DNA from: Oehlia diaphana
Taxonomy: Eukaryota; Glomeromycota; Glomeromycetes; Glomerales; Glomeraceae
DNA: 50,018 nucleotides
Direction: 5' to 3'
Assembly: GCA_003833135.1 (NCBI GenBank)
Contig: QZLH01000519.1
Location: forward strand, 14,663-64,680
The translations under genes were made by a program, and so were the position numbers. The notes beneath the pieces were generated by a model that saw only the letters and a program-made list of their open reading frames with translations, was not told the origin of the DNA and ran no database searches. This document shows, piece by piece, positions 43,494 through 50,018 of this stretch (position 1 is its first letter; every line of letters begins with the position of its first letter).

Positions 43494-45361
43494 ATGTCCA
43501 ACAACTCTGAACTTAAAGTCATTAATAATTCAAATGAGTGGATTGAAGAGTCTATTGTAAAGAAACGAATTAAATATTATGATCATAAACACTTTAATAA
43601 TATTCAAGAAATTGGATTCGGAAATTTCGAAAGAGTTTACCGTGCAAATTGGAAAAATTTTCATGGTTTTTTAGCATTAAAATCCTTTATAAAATTCGAT
43701 GTCTCTGATAAAGAAATTGTTAATAAAGTAAATATAATATTAATATAAACATTTTTTCTTTAGAATCGTTAATATACTGCATTGCATTTCTAATTTCTAA
43801 TTTTATTTATTCTCAGCTTAAACTTCAGCGTGAAGTGGATTTTCATGAAAATATTATTCGCTTTTATAGCATAACAACGGGTATTATAAATATTTTAAAA
43901 AATTGTATTTATCAACTAAAAGTGAATAAATCTAAGAAATTTTTTTATTTTTCAAAAGAAATCCAATGCGACAATTCAAAAAAATATTTGCTGATGATGG
44001 AATATGCCGATAGTGGTACCCTTCGAAATTTTTTAAGCGAACGCTTTGAAAATCTCACTTGGAACGATAAATTAAATCTAGCGTTTCAACTAGTTGACGC
44101 TATATCTTATTTACATGATAAAGAAATCATGTATAATGACTTGGTATGATGTTATTTACGGCGCTTATTTACATTTAATATAAGACTAAATACCAAATAC
44201 ATTATTAATTTTATTTATTATACTATATAATAGCGATCAGATAGAATTTCAGTTCATAGAAATATAATTAAATTAGCTGATTTTGGGTTGTCAAAAAGGA
44301 ATGAAATGGTCGCCTATGTTGATCCACAAATTTTTATTAGAAATAGTGATAAAAAGTGTGATATTTACAGTACTGGCATACTCTTATGGGAAATTTCTAG
44401 TGGAAAATCACCCTTTTGTAAAGAACTACATGATGTCAGTCTTAGCACACCTGATGATTATGTGAAAATATATACCGGCAAGTACGATTATGTTTAAAAT
44501 ATAATTTATAATACAATATTGATTAGTTTTAAGCTTATTTTATATTATTTAGATTGCTGGAACAATGACCCAGATGATCGTCCAACTATCAAACAGGTTA
44601 TAGAAAAATTGAATGCTTTTATTCAAAAAGAAAGCATCCAATTATTAAGTAAACAGCAACTTTATGAAAACATTACTAACAATTCATTATATGGGAAAAT
44701 GTCTCAAAGTTTTCAAAATTTTAGTAAAGTAATTATAAAGGAGGTCGAACCTTCAATTTTATCAAATCTAATTATAAATGATTTTGAAATAATGATTGCT
44801 GAAATGATATTCCTTCTTGAAAGTATAAAAGCAGTAAATAAAAAGCAAAAAGTTATTAATTATCTTAATAATCATAATTTAACTTCGCAAGAAATTTATA
44901 ATTGGTTATTAAATAATCAAGATAATTCAGATTCTGTGTTTTTACTTGGGTTATTTAATCATCTTGGAATTGAAATTAATATTGATGAACAAAAGGCATT
45001 TGAATTTTATCAAAAAGCAGCAAATGCAGGACATGCATCTGGAATAACTAGTTTAGGATATTGTTATCATTGTGGAATTGGAACTAGTATTGATAATCAA
45101 AAAGCATTTGAACTATACCAAGAGGCTGCAAATTTAGGAAATACACGTGGAATATATAATTTGGGAGTTTGTTATAATAATGGAGCTGGAACTAGTATTG
45201 ATTATCAAAAGGCGTTTGAACTATATCAAGAATCTGCAAATTTAGGAAATGTACTCGGATTAATTGGTTTAGAATATTGTTATAATTTTGGGATTGGAAC
45301 CAGTATTAATAAACAAAAGGCATCTGAGTTATATCAAAAATCAGCAATTTATGATAACTAG
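43494..45361 (+). CDS. degenerate kinase-Sel1 protein, probable pseudokinase, C-terminally truncated (gene 7)
   Basis: Five exons: 43494-43727, 43817-43880, 43959-44143, 44234-44477, 44553-45361 (511 residues). Intron 4 again needs a GC donor (ACCG|GCAAGT). Intron 2 (43881-43958) is 78 nt with no in-frame stop, so its retention would not break the frame. Lesions: the third loop glycine is Glu (GFGNFE), the catalytic loop is YNDL-RSDR instead of HHDL-HSNN, three residues of the EWINWIEE region are lost, and exon 4 has the same two deletions as gene 6. K63, DFG and CWNNDPDDRP remain. Four Sel1 units precede the TAG at 45359-45361. A likely inactive kinase; expression is not excluded because every exon is open. 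Confidence 0.6.
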
Positions 45362-45540
45362 GTCAGTTAGGATATTATTATAGAAAAGGAATTGAAATAA
45401 ATGTTAAAATGCTGCAAATTTAGGAGATTGTTTTTCTCAATGTAATCTTGCTTTTATGTATGAAAATGAAAAGGAGTTAAAAGGATATATATAATGATAA
45501 GTGTGCTGGACAAGAAATTTGAATTAATAAATTAAAAGAA
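45362..45540 (+). pseudogene. decayed C-terminal Sel1 tail of gene 7
   Basis: Pieces of Sel1 units 5-6 remain ('ttaggatattattatagaaa', 'ctgcaaatttaggagattgt', 'cttttatgtatgaaaatgaa', 'aaggatat', 'aagtgtgctggacaag') with stops and small deletions. The missing stretch inside unit 5 is the same as behind gene 6. Confidence 0.75.
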
Positions 45541-46533
45541 TTATTATTTTTATATTATTAGCTTTGTAATAAAAAAAAAGATCACAGTATGTTTAACTTT
45601 CTAAAATAAATATAAAGATATAGTACTAACATTGTAACAAGTGACATTATCCAACTCAATAAAATTTACCACCAGAGAAGTGCATTTTTATGCAGAATGT
45701 GTAAAACATTTCTGCTTTAAATTATTGATATAGGAACTAATTAATACATTTCTTTACAGTGGTCACTACCGGCCATATTACAGGACCATCACTTTCATTT
45801 CATGTGAACCATGACGATATGTTAAAGGATTTATAATTGGCTATTTGAAAAATAAATTTATAATGAATTTGTAAATAAAATTTAATCTTACTTTATTTGA
45901 TTATATACAGTAAGATAAAACTAGTACTTTGTAAATGATAATTTCATTAGTTAAATCGAAAAAAAAAATCTTATAAATATATTTTGCATGTCTTTATTAA
46001 TATTTTATTTATATAAGATAGATACAGTATAATTAACTATCAATTAAGGTTAACCAGGTTATTAACCGTTAAAAATGGTTAATTTAGCTGTTTAATTTAT
46101 TCAGTTAAAATGTCATTTTCAAGCATTAACATTAAGGTAAAATTGTTAACGAAAAAAGTTATTTATACAATTAATATTTCAACAAATGTTAATTAACAAT
46201 AAATTGAGCTTAATTCTTGCTGGAATTATTATTTAAAATTTGTGCATGATATTAACTCCGGTCAAATTCTAATGCCGGTCAGAATTAAGTTTTAACCGGT
46301 TGAGGTTTTTTGGACCGGTTCCATAATAATAATATTTTCTTTTTCGTAATAAATATATAATTGCATAAATACGTATTAATTTAAAAAAAGACTGAATAAT
46401 GAAAATATTCTAATAATATTTAAAATAATTAATCCCATAATTCTTTACAGAAACCTTAAATTTTCATAAATTTGATAAACACACAATTATTAGATAACAG
46501 CCATATTTTCGATATATAATAAAAAGAATATAA
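45541..46533. other. 3' flank of gene 7 and spacer to the MULE, no gene seen
   Basis: The first 400 nt match the other 3' flanks ('atagtactaacattgtaaca', 'acattatccaactcaa'). From 46020 to 46330 there are repeated 'gttaacc/ttaac' words and three 'ccggt' words ('actccggtcaa', 'tgccggtcag', 'aaccggttgagg'); no element boundary is definable. Confidence 0.5.
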
Positions 46534-49500
46534 CTAATTTACACTCGGGGTGATTTTAATTATTTTCACCTAGGTGATTTAACCTGATAATTTTATATAA
46601 TTTTAATATAATTAGGTGAAATCACCTGATTAATTTTATTGATATAGTTCGGGAGGTAATTAATTATTTAAATTTAATAATTACGGCAGGTGATAACACC
46701 TGATAAATATTACACGAATAATAGTAATACAAAATTGCCATTGTTTATATAATGATGTAATTCACATTTAAGCCCATCTCTTTCGAAAAAATTCTGACAC
46801 GCTAACGTGTTGTTTTCTAAAGAAAATTTTAATCTTTACTGTTTATAAGCACGTATCTTGTTCTGTTTTTCTAAAACATCGTTCCCTAAAGCAAATTCAT
46901 ATCAATTATAATAATCTATACGAAACCACGAAGCTTTAAAACTACTAATAAAACCACTTACAATGGAAAATATTTTAGACCCAAATTTTTCCTATAGTCC
47001 CGACATGTTATTCAACTCTTATTATGATTCTTCATATAGTGGTTCAGATTTGCTTAACGGTTATCACGAATCTCCTGACCTACCGATATTTGAATTTTAT
47101 GGTTCTCCGTATGATTCTTCTGATCTATTTCTTGAAGATCATGATACACTTAATGAAACCCAAATAGGAAATGTAAGAAGAATGGATGTTTCAGAAAATG
47201 AGGATATAAATAGATATGATTTTCCGGAAGATGAAAGAATAAATGGCCGGTATGATGTTTCAGATGATGAAGATAGAAATCTTAATCATCAAGAATGGGA
47301 ATATGATGATAGCGAGTATGAGGAAGAAGAGAATAGATTAGAATTAAATCAAGGGATGGAATTTGAAACATGGGAACTTGCCGAATCATACCTTAATGAA
47401 TATGCAAAGCAACAGGGATTTTCTTTTCGTAAAAAAAGACGTATACTGGATCCAACTGACAGTACAATAACAAGACGTAGAACATATGAATGTTCACATG
47501 CCCGAACTCATGAGATCCAAAAGGTTATTTTAGAAGAAAATAGAAGGGATAGGGATTCCGAAATGATTGGATGTCTTTGGCATATTAATCTTTCTTTTCC
47601 CAAATCTGGAAATGGTGTTCGTATTAATAGTATAGTTGGGGTACATAATCATGATATGAATCCTTGCATTACCGAAATAGCCCCAAAATTCCGAAAATTG
47701 ACAGATAAAATGCTTGAGAAAATAAAGTTTTGGACGATTGAAGGAAGATTAGGCATACCAACTCAATATAACTTACTAGTAGCCTTATTTCCAAATAAAG
47801 TGATTAATAAGAAAGATCTAAGTAACGCTATTCAACAGTTTAAAAAACAAGCAAAACCTATTAAGAATGATGCATGTCAAATGCTTACTGAGTTATACTT
47901 AAAAAAAGATGATGATCCAAGATGGATCATAAAGCCACGCTTTGATCATGGAGAAAGAAGACTAAACTCATTATTTTGGATGTCACCCGATCAAGTTAAT
48001 GCATATGAAAGATACCATGATATTGTGATTGTTGATACGACGTCCAAAACTAATCAATTTGATATGATATTAATGCTAATCATTGTGGTTGATAATAATT
48101 TTAGAAATATAATAGTTGCTGCAGCAATTTTGGAAGATGAAACAGAAGCAACTTTCACATGGATTTTACAAGAATTAAAAAATTCTTGTGATCTTACACC
48201 AACAGTCCTATATTCTGATGCTGATCCAGCCTTAATATCAGCCATAAAGACAAATTATCCAGAAACACACCATTTCCATTGTATTTTTCATATAGATTTA
48301 AATCTAAAAAAGAATCTTAAAGGAAAATTGCGTGATCAATTTGAACTTTTTCGCGCTAAATTCTTAGAAATGCGTAATTCTCTATGTCATAAAACATTTG
48401 AAATAAAATGGAATACACTTATTGATGAATTTCCAGCTTGTGAACAATATCTTACACGAGCTTTATATCCTTGTAAAAGTAGTTGGGCTTGTTATGCTAT
48501 CAATCAGAATTTCACAGCGGGAATTCAAAGTACACAACGGGTAGAGTCTACTAATAAAATAATCAAAGATAGATTAAATAGATCTTCGTGTTTGACTGAT
48601 GTTGTTGAAGAAGTTCAAAAAATATTTGATCAACAATCAAAAAAAGCAATATTAAACGAATGTAAAAATGAAATTCCTACTAGAGGAATACCATCAATTA
48701 TGGATGAATATTTTCCAGAACTTGATAAAATTCTGCGAGAATATTTAACTCCACAGATTCTTCAAAAACAACGCGATCAAATGGCCCAATCGTTATGTTA
48801 TGATGTGGAATTAATTGAAGATTGGTTACCGCTCTTAGAAGTAAGTATATTGCTAATGGTTGATAAGAAAATTATTAGTACTTGTTTAAAATGATAAAGA
48901 CAATTATTAAAAAAAAATACTTCCCTTTTTTCGTCCTTTTTCATAGATGGTAGATGATTCTTATCAACAAGAAATGGCCAGAGAGGATGATTATGATCAA
49001 CCTCAATCTCTATTTTCTTCATTAATCAAAAATATACCCCATAATAGTATTCGGCAAGTATGGAAAGCAACTAGACATCGTGGACAAAAATCTGAACCAC
49101 AACATATCATTTTACTTGATGACGGGTCGCATTTATGTACCTGTCTTTGGCTCATTAATAAAGGAATTGTGTGTAGGCATTTCTTTCGGGTTATGTCCTA
49201 TTCAATTAATGCACAATTTCATATATCTCTTATTCCTCAACGATGGTATAATTATAACAAGTATAATATCGAACAACAACATAAAGAACCGGTATACCAA
49301 ATTGAAGAAAATGAATTAGAGAAAGGTCCGCGATTATCATTTCAACATCTTGCAAATTTTAGGCAAACTCCTAATATTGTACAACCTCGAGGTCCTAAAC
49401 AAAAATATGGGTTTGGTATGGGATATGCCAAAAAAGCACTTGATTTGGCTATTCGGGCTGACAAAGTTGATGAATTTGTCAATCAAATTGAATATTTTAT

Positions 49501-50010
49501 TGAAAGTGTAAAGTCGGAACTATCTAACCAGCAGGAAAATATGCATATTGGTGATCCATTACGAGTGAGACATAAAGGTCGACAACCTAATAGGTATAAG
49601 TCATGTGGTGAACCTCAAAAAAAGAAAGTAAGGCGTATTCAGGATATAACTAATACTACTACTAATAAAAATCGTAAAGAAGACGTTGTAGCAAGCCAAG
49701 AGGGAAAAAAGAAAGAAAGGCGTTGTAAAAATTGTAATCAAGTTGGACATTATGCTCCAAGATGTCCGAATATCTAAAAGTGTAAAAAATTTTTTTTACG
49801 ACGTTTAAATGTATTAATCTACTTTAATGACTAATAAAAATATTAGTAATATAATAAATCGCATGATAGTTTAATGATTAATGGTAATACAAGATTGAAA
49901 GTCGCGCTATTTTAGATTTTAATATAATAAAATCACATGATAAGCCAGATACCGGTGAAATCACCTGAGTGATATCACCTCGTGTGATTTTCACCCGGAG
50001 TGCAAATTAG
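46534..50010 (+). mobile_element. complete Mutator-like (MULE) DNA transposon, about 3.48 kb
   Basis: Terminal inverted repeats: 46534-46553 (CTAATTTACACTCGGGGTGA) pairs with 49991-50010 with two mismatches in 20. Subterminal regions carry many copies of a palindromic 'ggtgaNatcacct' motif: 46565-46580, 46614-46630, 46687-46703 on the left and 49953-49980 on the right. The only gene inside is the transposase. A 9-bp target duplication could not be confirmed; only 8 bases remain to the right in this window and they do not match the left flank. Confidence 0.8.
46963..49777 (+). CDS. MULE transposase (FAR1-type DNA-binding, SWIM finger, CCHC knuckle)
   Basis: Two exons, 46963-48840 and 48947-49777 (902 residues), with GT-AG intron 48841-48946. 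Order: acidic N-terminus (1-125); FAR1/WRKY-GCM1-like zinc finger (about 128-225, FETWELAESYLNEYAKQQGF, RRTYECSHA and VGVHNHDM with its C/H residues); the MULE catalytic domain with the likely triad D358 (VDTTSK), D419 (YSDADPAL) and E528 (QRVESTNK), plus the CIFH motif after D419; a SWIM finger with C690, C692, C702, H704; and a C-terminal zinc knuckle C886-C889-H894-C899. It is expected to bind the TIRs and cut and paste the element in the nucleus. No stop or frameshift is present and all catalytic and metal ligands are intact, so it may be active. Confidence 0.92.
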
Positions 50011-50018
50011 CAAGCTTC

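Overview
The window looks like a piece of the nuclear genome of an arbuscular mycorrhizal fungus, Rhizophagus-like (Glomeromycotina). The DNA is extremely AT-rich. Genes are split by short GT-AG introns of about 60-110 nt. The gene families are ones known to be hugely expanded in that lineage: tyrosine-kinase-like (TKL) kinases fused to Sel1 repeats, BTB/TLDc proteins, and secreted ML (MD-2/NPC2-like) lipid-binding proteins. The taxon call is inference from composition and families; no search was run.

Layout. (1) 1061-3218: first kinase-Sel1 gene. (2) 3.2-12.2 kb: long gene-poor stretch with dispersed repeats, a tentative decayed LINE on the minus strand and a broken ORF at 11.4-11.9 kb. (3) 12239-14539: the one clear housekeeping gene, an 11-exon mitochondrial GatB (PET112). 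(4) 15.2-22.5 kb: two more intact kinase-Sel1 genes, separated by two MITEs and by a pyrimidine-rich then a purine-rich block. (5) 23-29 kb: a graveyard with an ML-domain pseudogene, a kinase remnant, a BTB-TLDc pseudogene, a small TIR element and a 0.6-kb foldback element. (6) 29.0-31.2 kb: a kinase exon-1 pseudogene split by a repeat, then an orphan Sel1 ORF that lost its kinase. (7) 32.8-37.0 kb, minus strand: a complete 8-exon gene for an approximately 1246-residue TRP-like channel with a WD40-like N-terminus and a C-terminal coiled coil. (8) 38.0-45.5 kb: a decayed coding remnant and two degenerate kinase-Sel1 copies that share the same lesions. (9) 46534-50010: an apparently complete Mutator-like (MULE) transposon with an intact two-exon transposase.

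The five kinase-Sel1 genes share intron positions and phases, and also their 5' and 3' flanks. The duplicated unit is therefore a segment of several kb, not just the coding region. Differences between copies (a MITE present in one block with the empty site in another, shared deletions, shared GC donor sites) let the duplication history be read directly. Biologically the window is a birth-and-death array of putative cytoplasmic kinases whose Sel1 arrays are expected to act as protein-binding scaffolds, mixed with transposons and next to a membrane channel.
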